From Magnolia sinica (taxonomy: Eukaryota; Streptophyta; Magnoliopsida; Magnoliales; Magnoliaceae), in NCBI RefSeq assembly GCF_029962835.1, contig NC_080574.1, forward strand, positions 21,798,001 to 21,862,000: a stretch of DNA of 64,000 nt, read 5' to 3'. The notes beneath the pieces are model-generated. The model saw nothing but the letters and a program-made list of their open reading frames with translations. It was not told where the DNA came from and did not search any database. This document shows, in pieces, positions 44,690-56,450 of this stretch. A program made the translations under genes and the position numbers. How positions within the stretch are numbered: the stretch's first letter is position 1; every line of letters begins with the position of its first letter.

Positions 44690-45405
44690 GGTGTTTCCTT
44701 CAACTCCTTAGCTAATAGTAACCCTCATAACTCTCTCTTCAGTGGAGAAATTTATACAATTTCAGGGCATTAAAATCGTAACTTCTCAAGTTTCCATATG
44801 GGACCAGAATTGCTTAATTTAGAGACCGTTCATCCCAAAAGCACGTTGGAACTCTTCGATCATCATTTTTCAATATGGACTGTTAAGATTTCGAAATTGC
44901 GTGATCCAATGGAGGCGCCTATTCCACCATCCTTTGATGTTAAATTGGGTTGATTATTGGTCATCTGAATGGTACTTTAGTGCTCTTTCATTCCTGAATG
45001 GAATCGTCGTATTCTGAGACCATTTGGGCATCCGTAAGTGGGGCAACAGTCATCGGTGCTAAATGTTTCCTTCAACTCCTTGTCCAATAGTAACCCTCAT
45101 AAGTCTCTCTTCAGAGGTCGAATTTAGACAATTTCTGGACATTGGAATGGTAACTTCTCAAGCTGCCAAGTGGGACCAAAACTGCTTATTTCTGAGATCG
45201 TTCATCCCAAAAGCACGTTGGAACTCTTCGATCGACATTTTTTCAATATGGATTGTTAAGATTTTCAAATTGAGTGATCCAATGGATACACCTATAACTC
45301 CATCCTTTGATGTCAGATTGGGTCAATATTGATCATCTGAATGGTACTTTAGTGCTCTTTTATTCCTGACTGGAATCATCGTATTCCAAGACCATTTGGG
45401 TAGAC
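44690..45405. repeat. Two tandem copies of about 360 bp
   Basis: The block from TTTCCTTCAACTCCTTAGCT to CCATTTGGGCATCCGTAAG (44690 to about 45045) is repeated from 45066 to about 45405 at roughly 85-90% identity. Shared runs include CATCCCAAAAGCACGTTGGA and TCATCTGAATGGTACTTTAG. The origin is unknown. It lies inside the Copia fossil. Confidence 0.8.
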
Positions 45406-45589
45406 ATAAGTGAGATTCATACGAATGATAATGTAACAAATAAAATGATGAAGCCTATTATAAGGGAAGAGTTTGTTTGGTGTAGGACTTTTTTTAGACT
45501 TGTAGTTACCTAATAATTAGTGACGTTTGGATGATTGTTATTGTGAGTGTTTTTGAGCTATTAGAGAAATTAGTCTTTAAGTAGGAGAA

Positions 45590-45862
45590 TGTTAAGGAGG
45601 TGAATGTATCCCACTAATACATTTCTTGCTAAGAGACATTTCTCTCTCTCATCCCTTCAAGTGTACGTATGTTCATACGTATGTATGATGTAGTCCAATT
45701 TCACTAGGTTTTCTCCATTGGTGTAATCTATATAAGAAGAGCATGTGCAGAGAGTAAATTGTCATTCTTCTGTAATATTCCTTAATGGGAAGTTCTTTTA
45801 TAGATAAAGAGTGTGCGAGAAGTAAGTTTTATATTTCAGTTTCTTTGTTGTCATAACGTCCA
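45590..45862 (+). repeat. Probable LTR of the 44-kb Copia fossil
   Basis: A purine tract (TTAAGTAGGAGAA) is followed by TGTTAAGGAGGTGAATGTAT. A TATATAAGAAGAGCATG promoter-like site lies near 45731. The end near TTGTTGTCATAAC is uncertain and no second LTR was found. Confidence 0.55.
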
Positions 45863-45916
45863 AACCTAAAAATAACAAAAAGAAATAAAAATTAAAAATT
45901 AAATATCTCTTGATTG

Positions 45917-46035
45917 TAGGGGTGTCAATGGGCCGGGCTTGGGCCTAAAAAATCAAAATTTTGAATAGGGTCAGCTAGAAAGAGTTCAAAATTCGGGCCA
46001 AAACCTACCCTAAGCCCGACCCATTGACAACCCTA
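45917..46035. mobile_element. hAT-type MITE, 119 bp
   Basis: The ends TAGGGGTGTCAATGGGCCGG and (inverse) TAGGGTTGTCAATGGGTCGG are near-perfect inverted repeats. The flanks CTTGATTG (45909-45916) and CCTGATTG (46036-46043) agree at 7 of 8 bases. Confidence 0.88.
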
Positions 46036-46159
46036 CCTGATTGGTGTCAACTTATTATGCTACAATGCCAGGGCATTTTGGGCATGGGCTGACATGATTT
46101 TTAGGGTCCACAAAGCGTGAAAAAGGGTCAGGTCCCAGGTTGTGATGACCATTCAAAAT

Positions 46160-46600
46160 GTTTGGGGTACCGAAATTTCCTATGGTATAAATTAAAGTTT
46201 CGCATCAATAGGGTGTCTCATTCAAAAGATCTCAAATGGACTGTATAAGTAAACATAGAGCTTAATTTGATAGCTAGATAGCCTGTCTGTATGGTTTATA
46301 GGTGGTCTAGTCGTGGTTTTAATTGACGAGACATATTTGCATGAAAGTGGGCTAAAGCGTAAGATTCGACGGACGGTTGGGAGTTCTTACAAGCATCGTG
46401 GTGGGCGCCATCCACTTGTGGATGGGGTTGGAGGTGATCTGCCTTCTTGCAATTCCCACTCGCAGCCTTCTCCAGCACTTCCACTATAGCATCTTGGAAG
46501 TACAATTGCTTTCGCTTCATTAACTAACAATAGATATCCACCTGGCTTAACCGATAATCATTGAACGTTGGTCATTTCATGGAAGCCAATATAAGAATTT
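46160..46600. repeat. Dispersed repeat, copy 2 of 2 (see 41825-42300)
   Basis: GCATCTTGGAAGTACAATTG, CTTTCGCTTCATTAA and GGCTTAACCGATAATCATTG match the copy at 42120-42240 in order and orientation. Confidence 0.55.
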
Positions 46601-46604
46601 TATT

Positions 46605-47525
46605 AAGTGGGCCTCACATGATCATCGGCCTTGATTTAATAGTTGGATTATTCACATTAAGTGATTCGGTGAGCCCTCTACTACAATTGTGATCATTACA
46701 GATAGATTTGGGGTGAGATGCCTGAACCGTGGTCGTCCCTATATATGGTTATTCAGACAAATATTAAAACCTACAATATACAGACTTGAGATAGGAGAAG
46801 TATGATGAGTAAACATTTTCAGCCTTCTTTTTTTATATATACATGTTTTAGTCCCTTCACCAACATAAATAAAGAAGCCCTAACCTCATCAAGAGGTTTT
46901 CATCAGGCATGCGGTGTATACATCGAGCGTCCCTTGGTGGAATTCAACATCGGGAATATTGTCTTCCTAGCTACCAAGTGCTTTACCACGATGTTCATGT
47001 TAAATCCACCTTGATCACTAGGTGTTTCACCCCACTTTACTCGTAAGGCCGAAAAATCAGGTTAGCCATATGAAGGAAAACATTTAGGAGAGAGAAGCCC
47101 ACCCTTAATATTTTAGGTCCACCATGATGGTTATATAAAATTCACTCCATCTATTAATGAAAAGCTAAAATGTAGGCATTCAAATTATTTTTTTTTAAAA
47201 AAAGGCCCATCCTCCATTCAGGTGGGCTATATGAAAGGAAGTAGTTTAGAGGGTGAGCATTATTGTTTACTTTTGATGGCCCATCTGAATCACAGATGAT
47301 TTTTGAGACATAAGGTTAAAATGGGGTGACGCACCATATAATTTGGGTGAATTTCACTTGGCATTGCTGTGAGGACCACCAATCATTAAAGTCAAGATCA
47401 CCCTGCAATTCTATACTACCTAATCCATGGGAATCAATGGTAATGAAAGAATCACGCATAAAGCAGACTGCGTGATGTCGTGATTGGAATCCATTTTATC
47501 ACAACCATATGTCTTTCCAAGCACA
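46605..47525. other. Unassigned sequence with repeat traces
   Basis: No gene is supported. Phrases such as GGTCCACCATGATGG, GGTGGGCTATATGAAAGGAA and GATGGCCCATCTGAATCACA show that old MITE arms are present near 47100-47310, without clear ends. Confidence 0.4.
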
Positions 47526-47529
47526 TCAA

Positions 47530-47700
47530 TGCCTTTAGAGCATCATCCATTTATTAATTCATAAAAAAGAGAACATTCAAACTTCAAAACCATGAGAAGC
47601 ATAGAAGAATATATCCCATTTTATTTGTTAGACGGTAAGGATTTGCATTTTAACAAGAAAGGGATGATTGCGAGTGCTCTTTACGCATGTGTGGTTTCCT
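47530..47700. repeat. Dispersed repeat matching 25490-25620
   Basis: GAGCATCATCCATTTATTAA through TTAGACGGTAAGG and GATTGCGAGTGCTCTT match GAGCATTATCTATTTATTAA through GGTCGTGAGTGCTTTT at 25490-25620. Confidence 0.55.
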
Positions 47701-48173
47701 CATGACCAGCTGCTACTAAGGATATAATTCACTTTTTTGATATAAGAGAAAGCAACATATGAAAAGATAGAATTCCTTTTCAGTATAAAGAGAAAGAAAG
47801 GTTGCAGGTGAGTGGGGCACAGTTGCCAGCACTCCACACGTACGAAAGACTTTAAACGTTCATGGGTTGGGCCCAATCATATGGTGTCATGATCCAGCAG
47901 ATCAGCTGGTGTGACACACATTTGTAGACTTGGACGTAGACAATCCACTGTCATTTTCAACCATGCATTTTCTTTAATTTACACGTTTACCCACCTAATG
48001 GACGAACGGCCCTGATTTTCAGGCTGAAATGCATATTGGTCAGATTTTGACCTTGCACACGTGTCCCACTAACACTATAACACGTGTGCCCAAGAGGAGG
48101 ATCTTAATTATCCCGCTAGCCTTCGGCAGTTGTTTTTATTCTAAATAGCAATCAGAACTCACGGCCGGTTGAA
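47700..48173. repeat. Dispersed repeat, copy 2 of 2 (see 34250-34725)
   Basis: It aligns along its length with 34250-34725, ending at the same ACTCACGGCCGGTTGA. Identity by eye is around 80%. Confidence 0.75.
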
Positions 48174-48228
48174 AGTTGACTTTTAGAATACTCATTACCC
48201 CACCTCGGAAGCGGAGTGGTTGTTGTAG

Positions 48229-48626
48229 CACACATCAGCGATATAGCTGATGTGGGTACGATGTCAAGCGAAGACGACCGCTAACACTCCTCGAGCTCCG
48301 AGTTGTGCAAACGGTTCAAAGGAGATCAAAGTTACCTGGCCCCTTCATTGATGTATTTATCATATCTATACCGTTCATTTATTTTCCGAGATCATTTTAG
48401 AGCATGAGACAACATTCTTAGGCTCACCGTTTATTTTTCACCAATCTATTCATAAAGTTACAAAGACATGCATGAAAGAGAAAATATCTATGCCTGCCTT
48501 ATTTTTCTCTGCAACCCTTAAGACAAGCTCGCAAAATGAATGGACGGTTTGGATATAACATATAACTCATTATGGGACCCACAGAACTTGCTAACGTCAA
48601 TACACCAGCTATATCGCTGGTGTGTG
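48229..48626. repeat. MITE with ATATAGCTG termini, GGGCCCAC-family core
   Basis: CACACATCAGCGATATAGCT at the left end is inverted at the right end (AGCTATATCGCTGGTGTGTG). Inside is the CTCCTCGAGCTCCGAGTTGT module and both family arms around a short centre. Confidence 0.7.
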
Positions 48627-48678
48627 GTCCACCAGCCAATCCGCTTCCGCCTGCCTCATGCAACCGGTCAGAGTTGGG

Positions 48679-49222
48679 CGCCGATTAGATACTGAAAAGG
48701 TCGGTAGCCAAATCGAAGTGACGTCACCAAACTCTGTGAATCCCACCACGATGCATATGTTGTATCCACACCGTCCATCCATTTGGAGAGATCTTTTTAT
48801 GATATGAGAAAAAAAAAGAGATAAATCTAATTTTCAAGTGGACCCCACCATAGAAAACATTGGGAACAGTGACATCCACCGTTCAAAACTTCTCGGGGGG
48901 CATAGAAGTTTCTGATTAAGCTGAAATTTTTGTTTTCACTTCATCTATCTCTATGTTAACTTATGAATAGGTTGGATCTAAAAAATACATCATGGTGGGC
49001 CCTATAAATGTTCCAATGGTGGGTGTGACTGATCCTACGGTTTTCCATAGTAGGTCCACTTGAACCTTAGATCTATCTCGTTCTTCTTCTCATGCCATCA
49101 AATGATCTCTAAAAATGATTGGATGGTATGGATACGACACATGCATCATGGTGGGGTCCACAGAGTTTGTTGACGTCACTTGAGAGCGATTTGGCTCCTC
49201 ACCTTGTAAGTATCTAATCCGC
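48679..49222. repeat. Full-length palindromic MITE, GATTAGATAC subfamily
   Basis: GATTAGATACTGAAAAGG, GGTAGCCAAATCGAAGTGAC and GTCACCAAACTCTGTG at the left are inverted at the right end (GTTGACGTCACTTGAGAGC; AAGTATCTAATCCGC). The arms exceed 90 bp and include CCCACCACGATGCATATG. The centre carries TTAACTTATGAATAGGTTGG. Its termini match the short element at 19662-19858. Confidence 0.78.
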
Positions 49223-49224
49223 GT

Positions 49225-49364
49225 CCGTCGGAGGTGTACTGCTGGCGATCCGCGTTCATGAGATGACCGACGTTAACGATTGCTGGTTTAGCCACGTGTA
49301 CATTCCTTTGTACCTGATCGAAAATACTGGACGTGGATTGTATACTGACAGCGTCAGTGCTCAT

Positions 49365-49395
<31 letters not shown>

Positions 49396-49790
49396 GTGAT
49401 CACACACAACTACTTGGACAGTATATTTTGGTCCATCCAGCTGGGCATTTAATGAAAAAAAAAAATCTCTTATGCTAATTAATGTTGAGAGAGGGGCGTT
49501 TGCTTCACGTTAGCCTTTTAAGAGGCATCTTGAAACTCATATCTGACTTGGGTGGGCCGGCCCCAATATGGTGTTAATGTAAAATTCTCCTTAATCATCA
49601 GGTGTGTCCCCCATGTTAGATATGAGAATCGAAAATCAACTCCATCCATGGTTCAAGTGGGCCTCAGAATTGGAAATAGCGTTAAAAAAAGTTCCACCTT
49701 TTAAGATAATTCCCTTCATGAGACACTTAAATCAAATATGAACCTGATTTTTGAATTCTATGCTTAGCTTTTTATGTGGCATCTAATGAT
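49225..49790. other. Unassigned sequence with a TA/GA microsatellite
   Basis: A compound (TA)n(GA)n microsatellite lies at about 49366-49396. The stretch GATTGCTGGTTTAGCCACGT near 49277 recurs near 25440 and, inverted, near 42210. No gene recognised. Confidence 0.5.
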
Positions 49791-49809
49791 CACTACACCA
49801 AAACTGCGA

Positions 49810-50335
49810 AAAAAGGACAGTCCAAAACCGTCTCAAATGACCAAAAAGGACGGTCATGGACCGTCGCAAGGGCCGTCAAATTTTGACGTGTTGTATTACT
49901 TAAAGGATGGTTGAAAACCGTCATTTTTATTGACGAAAAAAGGACGGTCATGGACCGTCCTAAAAAAGGATGGTCGTAAACCGTCCTTATAAAGGACGGT
50001 CTGGGACAGTCTCTTACGAGCCTTTACAAGACGGTCATGGACAGTCCTTAAAAAAGACTGTTTACAGGACGGTCATGGACCGTCCTTAAAAAAGACTGTC
50101 GTAGACCGTCTGTAATGAGCCTTCAAAGGACAGCGATAGACCGTCCTTAAAAAGGACTGTCATGGTCCATCTCTTATGGGCCTTCAAAGGACGGCCATAG
50201 ACCGTCCTTTAAAAGGACGGTCATGGACCGTCCTTAAAAAGGACTGTCATGGTCCGTCTCTTATGGGCCTTTAAAGGACGGCCACGGACCGTCCTTAAAA
50301 AGGACTCATGGACCGTCCCTTATAAGAGGGTCAAT
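49810..50335. repeat. CACTA subterminal GGACGGTC array
   Basis: About twenty units combine AAAGGACGGTCATGGACCGT and CCTTAAAAAGGACTGTCATG. GGACGGTC...GACCGTCC is itself a palindrome, so each unit can fold. In this superfamily such arrays are the docking sites of the TnpA-like protein. Confidence 0.85.
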
Positions 50336-50419
50336 ATACACCTGTTACATCATCATATTCTTCCTGATATACACCTGTTATATAATATATTTCATCATAT
50401 TCACATTCACATCCATCTA

Positions 50420-50560
50420 AACCTAAACTATGTAAATCCAGCATAAACTACATTCATCCAAACAAATACTACATCCATCTAAACCCAAACTACATAAATC
50501 CAACATAAACTACATTCATCCAAACATAAACTACATCCATCCAAACACAAACAATCTTAT
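50420..50560. repeat. Short tandem array of ACATCCATC/ATTCATCC units
   Basis: Units alternate AACTACATAAATCCAACATA and AACTACATTCATCCAAACA, about four repeats of 35-40 bp. It is low-complexity and CA-rich on the plus strand. Confidence 0.7.
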
Positions 50561-50564
50561 CCAC

Positions 50565-51164
50565 ATTGCATTCATCCACACATAAATACATATAAGTTTA
50601 ACATCATAAATTAAAAAAGAAAAAAAAATCAGCAACAATTTTCTTTTTGTCTTTCACCTGAAAAAAAAAAAAAATTCAACATCATATATAAGTATTAGAA
50701 GGGTTGGATATCACATGCACATGATAAAATAGAAGTTATTTGCTAGCTAAACTATATATATAGCCCAATTCATCACATGTGATTGTCATCCCAAAATCTG
50801 AATGGTCCATGTAATTCAGCACCCTATGAAACCTCTTACGGCCTAACTTTTACCTTGATCCAAAACTTTGGTGGCCATGGCCAAAGAAAATAATTTCTTC
50901 CCTTAATTTGCATTTCTCTTTGCTATGACCCACCAAAGTTTTGGATCAAGATGAAAATTGGTCCCTAAGAGTTATCATGGAGTGTTGCATCCCATCAACC
51001 ATTTAGAGTTTAGGCCCATAACACATGTGCAAAGGTGGACAGGTGGGCATGCTTCTCTGTCTCTCAACAGAGACGGACTTAGACTAAAATACTTGGTTTA
51101 CTGGACAAATATCTTCTATTCTATCACATGCATGGCACATTCAACCCTTCCAATAGGTTTGGGA
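50565..51164. other. CACTA interior without recognised gene
   Basis: The sequence is AT-rich. Inverted phrases near 50880 and 50930 (ATGACCCACCAAAGTTTTGG; CCAAAACTTTGGTGGCCATG) form a roughly 100-bp hairpin-like arrangement. No coding sequence was recognised. Confidence 0.5.
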
Positions 51165-54100
51165 TCGGGTTTAGGTTTAGGTTAGGGAGTTGAGATTAGG
51201 ATTAGGTGTAGGTTTAGGTTTAGGAATTTGAGAATACATTTAGGTTTTAGGTTTAGGTTAAGGTATAGGTTTAGGTTATAAGTAATAGGTTTAGGGAATT
51301 GAGAATAGGTTAAGGTTTAGGTTTAGGAAATCGGGTTCGGGTTCAGGATAGGGTTTAGGTTTTGGTTTTCATGTTTAGGTTTAGATTTAGGTTAGTGAGT
51401 TGAGATTAGGATTAGGTGTAGGTTTAAGTTTAGAGATTTGAGAATACATTAATGTTTAGGTTTAGGAAATCGGTTTTGGGTTCAGGATCGGGTTTAGATT
51501 TGAGTTTTCAAGTTTAGGTTTAGGTTTAGGTTAAGGAGTTGAGATTAGGATTAGGTGTAGGTTTGGGTTTAGGGATTTGAGAATACATTTAGGTTTTAGG
51601 TTTAGGTTTAGGTTATAGGTTATAGGTATAGGTTTAAGTTTAGGTTTAGGTATAGGTTTAGGTTTCGGTTTAGGTTATAAGCAATAGGTTTAGGGAATTG
51701 AGAATAGGTTAAGGTTTAGGTTTAGAAAATCGGGTTTGGGTTCGGGATCGGGTTTAGGTTTGGGTTATCAAGTTTAGGTTTAGGTTTAGGTTAGGGAGTT
51801 TAGATTAGGATTAAGTGTAGGTTTAGGTTTTGGGATTTGAGAATACATTTTTAGGTTTTAGGTTTATGTTTAGGTTATAGGTTATAGGTTTAGGTTTAGG
51901 TATAAGTTTAGGTTTCGGTTTAGGTTATAAGCAATAGGTTTAGGGAATTGAGAATAGTATAAGGTTTACGTTTAGGAAATCGGGTTCGGATTCAGGATCG
52001 GGTTTAGGTTTGAATTTTCAAGTTTAGGTTTAGATTTAGGTTAGGGAGTTGAGATTAGGATTAGGTGTAGGTTTGGGTTTAGGGATTTGAGAATACATTT
52101 AGGTTTTAGGTTTAGGTTTAGGTTATAGGTTATAGGTTTAGGTTAAGGCTATAGGTTATAGGTTTAGGTTAAGGTTTAGGTTTAGGTTTAAGGATTTGAG
52201 AATACATTTAGGTTTTAGGTTTAGGTTATATGTTACAGGTTTAGGTCTAGGTTTAGGTTTATGCTATAGGTTATAGGTTTAGGTTAAGGTTTAGGTTTAG
52301 GAAATCGGGTTCGGGATCGGGTTTAGGATTTAGTTTTCAAGTTTAGGTTTAGGTTTAGGATAGGGAGTTGAGATTAGGATTAGGTGTAGGTTTAAGTTTA
52401 AGGATTTGAGAATACATTTAGGTTTTAGGTTTATATTTAGGTTATAGGTTACAGGTTTAGGTTAAGGCTATAGGTCATAGGTTTAGGTTAAGGTTTATGT
52501 TTAGGTTTAAGTTTAGGTTATAAGCTATAGGTTTAGGGAATTGAGAATAGGTTAAGGTTTAGGTTTAGGAAATCAGGTTCGGGTTTGGGATCAGGTTTAG
52601 GTTTTGGTTTTCAAGTTTAGGTTTAGGTTTAGATTAGGGAATTGAGATTAGGATTACGTGTAGGTTTAGGTTTAGGGATTTGAGAATACATTTAGGTTTT
52701 AGGTTTATATTTAGGTTATAGGTTACAGGTTTAGGTTAAGGCTATAGGTTATAGGTTTAGGTTAAGGTTTAGATTTAGGTTTAAGGATTTGAGAATACAT
52801 TAAGGTTTTGGGTTTAGGTTTATGTTATAGGTTACAGGTTTAGGTTTAGGTTTAAGTTTATGCTATAGGTTATAGGTTTAGGTTAAGGTTTAGGTTAAGG
52901 TTTAGGTTTAAGTTTAGGTTTTAAGCTATAGGTTTAAGGAATTGAGAATATGTTAAGGTTTAGGTTTAGGAAATCGGGTTCGGGTTCGGGATCGGGTTTA
53001 GGTTTGAGTTTTCAAGTTTAGGTTTAGGTTTAGGTTAGGGAGTTGAGATTAGGATTAGGTGTAGGTTTAGGTTTAAGGATTCGAGAATACATTTAGGTTT
53101 TATGTTTAGGTTTAGGTTTAGGTTTAGGTTATAAGCTATAGGTTTAGGAAATTGAGAATAGGTTAAGGTTTAGGTTTAGGAAATCGGTTTCGGGTTCGGG
53201 ATCACGTTTAGGTTTGAGTTTTTAAGTTTAGGTTTAGGTTTAGGTTAGGGAGTTGAGAATACATTTAGGTTTTAGGTTTATGTTTAGGTTATAGGTTATA
53301 GATTTAGGTTAAGGTATAGGTTTAGGTTTCGGTTTAGGTTATAAGCAATGGGTTTAGGGAATTGAGAAAAGGTTAAGGTTTAGGTTTAGAAAATCGGATT
53401 CGGGTTCGGGATCGGGTTTAGGTTTGGGTTATCAAGTTTAGGTTTAGGTTTAGGTTAGGGAGTTTAGATTAGGATTAGGTGTAGGTTTAGGTTTAGGGAT
53501 TTGAGAATACATTTTTAGGTTTTAGGTTTATGTTTAGGTTATAGGTTATAGATTTAGGTTTAGGTTTAGGTTTAGGTATAGGTTTAGGTTTCGGTTTAGG
53601 TTATAAGCAATAGGTTTAGAGAATTGAGAATAGTATAAGGTTTACGTTTAGGAAATCGGGTTCGGGTTTGGGATCGGGTTTAGGTTTTAGTTTTCAAGTT
53701 TAGGTTTAGGTTTAGGTTAGGGAGTTGAGATTAGGATTAGGTGTAGGTTTAAGTTTAGGGATTTGAGAATACATTTACATTTTAGGTTTATATTTAGGTT
53801 ATAGGTTACAGGTTTAGGTTAAGGCTATAGGTTATAGGTTTAGGTTAAGGTTTATATTTAGGTTTAAGTTTAGGTTATAAGCTATAGGTTTAGGGAATTG
53901 AGAATAGGTTAAGGTTTAGGTTTAAGAAATCAGGTTCGGGTTCGGGATCAGGTTTAGGTTTTGTTTTTTAAGTTTAGTTTTAGGTTTAGATTAGGGAGTT
54001 GAGATTAGGATTAGGTGTAGGTTTAGGTTTAGGGATTTGAGAATACATTTAGGTTTTAGGTTTATATTTAGGTTATAGGTTACAGGTTTAGGTTAAGGCT

Positions 54101-56450
54101 ATAGATTATAGGTTTAAGTTAAGGTTTAGATTTAGGTTTAAGGATTTGAGAATACATTTAGGTTTTGGGTTTAGGTTTTGGTTATAGGTTACAGTTTTAG
54201 GTTTAGGTTTAGGTTTATGGTATAGGTTATAGGTTTAGGTTAAGGTTTAGGTTTAAGTTTAGGTTTTAAGCTATAGGTTTAGGGAATTGAGAATAGGTTA
54301 AGGTTTAGGTTTAGGAAATCGGGTTCGGGTTCGGGATTACGTTTAGGTTTGAGTTTTTAAGTTTAGGTTTAGGTTTAAGTTAGGGAGTTGAGATTAGGAT
54401 TAGGTGTAGGTTTAAGTTTAGGGATTTGAGAATACATTTACGTTTTAGGTTTATATTTAGGTTATAGGTTACAGGTTTAGGTTAAGGCTATAGGTTATAA
54501 GTTTAGGTTAAGGTTTATGTTTAGGTTTAAGTTTAGGTTATAAGCTATAGGTTTAGGGAATTGAGAATAGGTTAAGGTTTAGGTTTAGGAAATCAGGTTC
54601 GGGTTCGGGATCGGGTTTAAATTTGTGATTTAAAGTTTAGGTTTAGGTTTATTTTAGGGAGTTGAGATTAGGATTAGGTGTAGGTTTAGGTTTAGGGATT
54701 TGAGAATACATCTAGGTTTTAGGTTTATATTTAGGTTATAGGTTACAGGTTTAGGTTAAGGCTATAGGTTATAGGTTTAGGTTAAGGTTTAGATTTAGGT
54801 TTAAGGATTTGATAATACATTTAGGTTTTGGGTTTAGGTTTAGGTTATAGGTTACAGGTTTAGGTTTAGGTTTAGGTTTATGCTATAGGTTATAGGTTTA
54901 GGTTAAGGTTTAGGTTTAAGTTTAGGTTTTAAGCTATAGGTTTAGGGAATTGAGAATAGGTTAAGGTTTAGGTTTAGAAAATCGGATTCGGGTTCGGGAT
55001 CGGGTTTAGGTTTGGGTTATCAAGTTTAGGTTTAGGTTTAGGTTAGGGAGTTTAGATTAGGATTAGGTGTAGGTTTAGGTTTAGGGATTTGAGAATACAT
55101 TTAGGTTTTAGGTTTAGGTTTAGGTTATAGGTTACGAGTTTAGGTTAAGGCTATAGGTTAAGGTTTAGGTTAAGGTTTGGGTTAGGTTATAGGTTAAGGT
55201 TTAGGGATTTGAGTTTAGGCTATAGATTTAGGTTTAGGTCTAGGTTTAGGTTTAGGGGATTGAGTTTAGGTTATAGGTTTAGGGAAGGGTTAGGTTTAGG
55301 TTATATGTTTTGGGATTTGAGAATAGTTTTAGGTTATAAGTATAGGTTTAGATTAGGTTATAAGTTAGGGTTTAGGGATTTGAGTTTAGGTAATAGGATT
55401 AGGTTTAGGTTTAGGTTTAGGGATTTGAGTTTAGGTTATAGGTTTAGGTTTATGTTTTAGGTTTAGGTTTAGGTTTAGGTTTGGGTTTTGGGATTTGGTT
55501 TTGATTATATGTTTTGATTTAGGTTATAGATTTTAGGTTTAGGTTTTAGGTTTAGGTTTTAGGTTTAGGTTTGGTTTAGGTTATAGGTTTTGATTTAGGT
55601 TATAGGTTAACGGTTTAGGTTATAGGTTTTTGGATTTGAGAATGGGTTCGGGTTTAGGCTATAGGTTTTGGCTTTGGTTTAGGTTATAGGTTTTGGTTTA
55701 GGTTATAGGTTATAGGTTTAGGTTTAGGTTTAGATTATGGGTTATAGGAATTGAGAATGCGTTCGGGTTTAGGATATAGGTTTTGGTTTTGGTTATATGT
55801 TTTGATTTAGGTTTAGGTTATAGGTTTAGGTTTTAGGTTAAGGTTATAGGTTTAGGTTAAGGTTTAGGTTTAGGTTTAGGTTATAGGTATAGGTTAAGGT
55901 TTAGGTTTAGGTTTAGGTTATAAGATATAGGTATAAGTTAAGGTTTAGGTTTAGGTTTAGGTTTAGGTTATAAGACATAGGTTTAGGGAATTGAGAATAG
56001 GTTAAGGTTTAGGTTTAGGAAATCGGGTTTGGGTTCGGGATCGGGTTTATGTTTGGGTTTTCAAGTTTAGGTATAGGTTTAGGTTAGGGAGTTAAGATTA
56101 GGATTAGGTGTAGGTTTAAGTTTAGGGAATTGAGAATACATTTAGGTTATAGGTTTAGGTTTAGGTCTTAGGTTTTAGGTTAAGGTTATATGTTTAGGTT
56201 AAGGTTTAGGTTTAAGTTAAGGTTGAGGTTTAGGTTTTGGGATTTGATTAAGTTTAGGCTATAAGATATAGGTTTAGGGAATTGAGAATAGGTTAAGGTG
56301 TAGGTTTAGGATATCGGGTTTGGGTTCGGGATGGGGTTTATGTTTGGGTTTTCAAGTTTAGGTTTAGGTTTAGGTTAGGGAGTTAAGATTAGGATTAGGT
56401 GTAGGTTCAAGTTTAGGTTTTGGTTTAGGTTAAGGGTATGGTCCCTGCAA
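51165..56450 (+). repeat. Telomere-like TTTAGG satellite, 5.3 kb
   Basis: The array is built from TTTAGG hexamers with variants TTATAGG, TTAAGG and TTTTAGG, almost without C on the plus strand. A higher-order unit of about 140-400 bp (average near 260 bp over the denser part) recurs some sixteen times. Its markers are GGAAATCGGGTTCGGG, GAGTTGAGATTAGGATTAGG, GATTTGAGAATACATTTAGG and GGGAATTGAGAATAGG. From about 55.15 to 55.95 kb the order is looser. The canonical plant telomere unit TTTAGGG appears only in isolated copies. Open frames across it (RFRFRF, LNLNLN) are not genes. Confidence 0.92.

Noticed and set aside
55209-55460. Arg/Phe/Gly repeat protein (RFRFRF)
   Set aside because: It is a translation of the TTTAGG satellite, not a gene.
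51165-56450. True telomere or chromosome end
   Set aside because: The dominant unit is TTTAGG, not TTTAGGG. The array is degenerate with higher-order structure and is followed by transposase genes, so it is interstitial.
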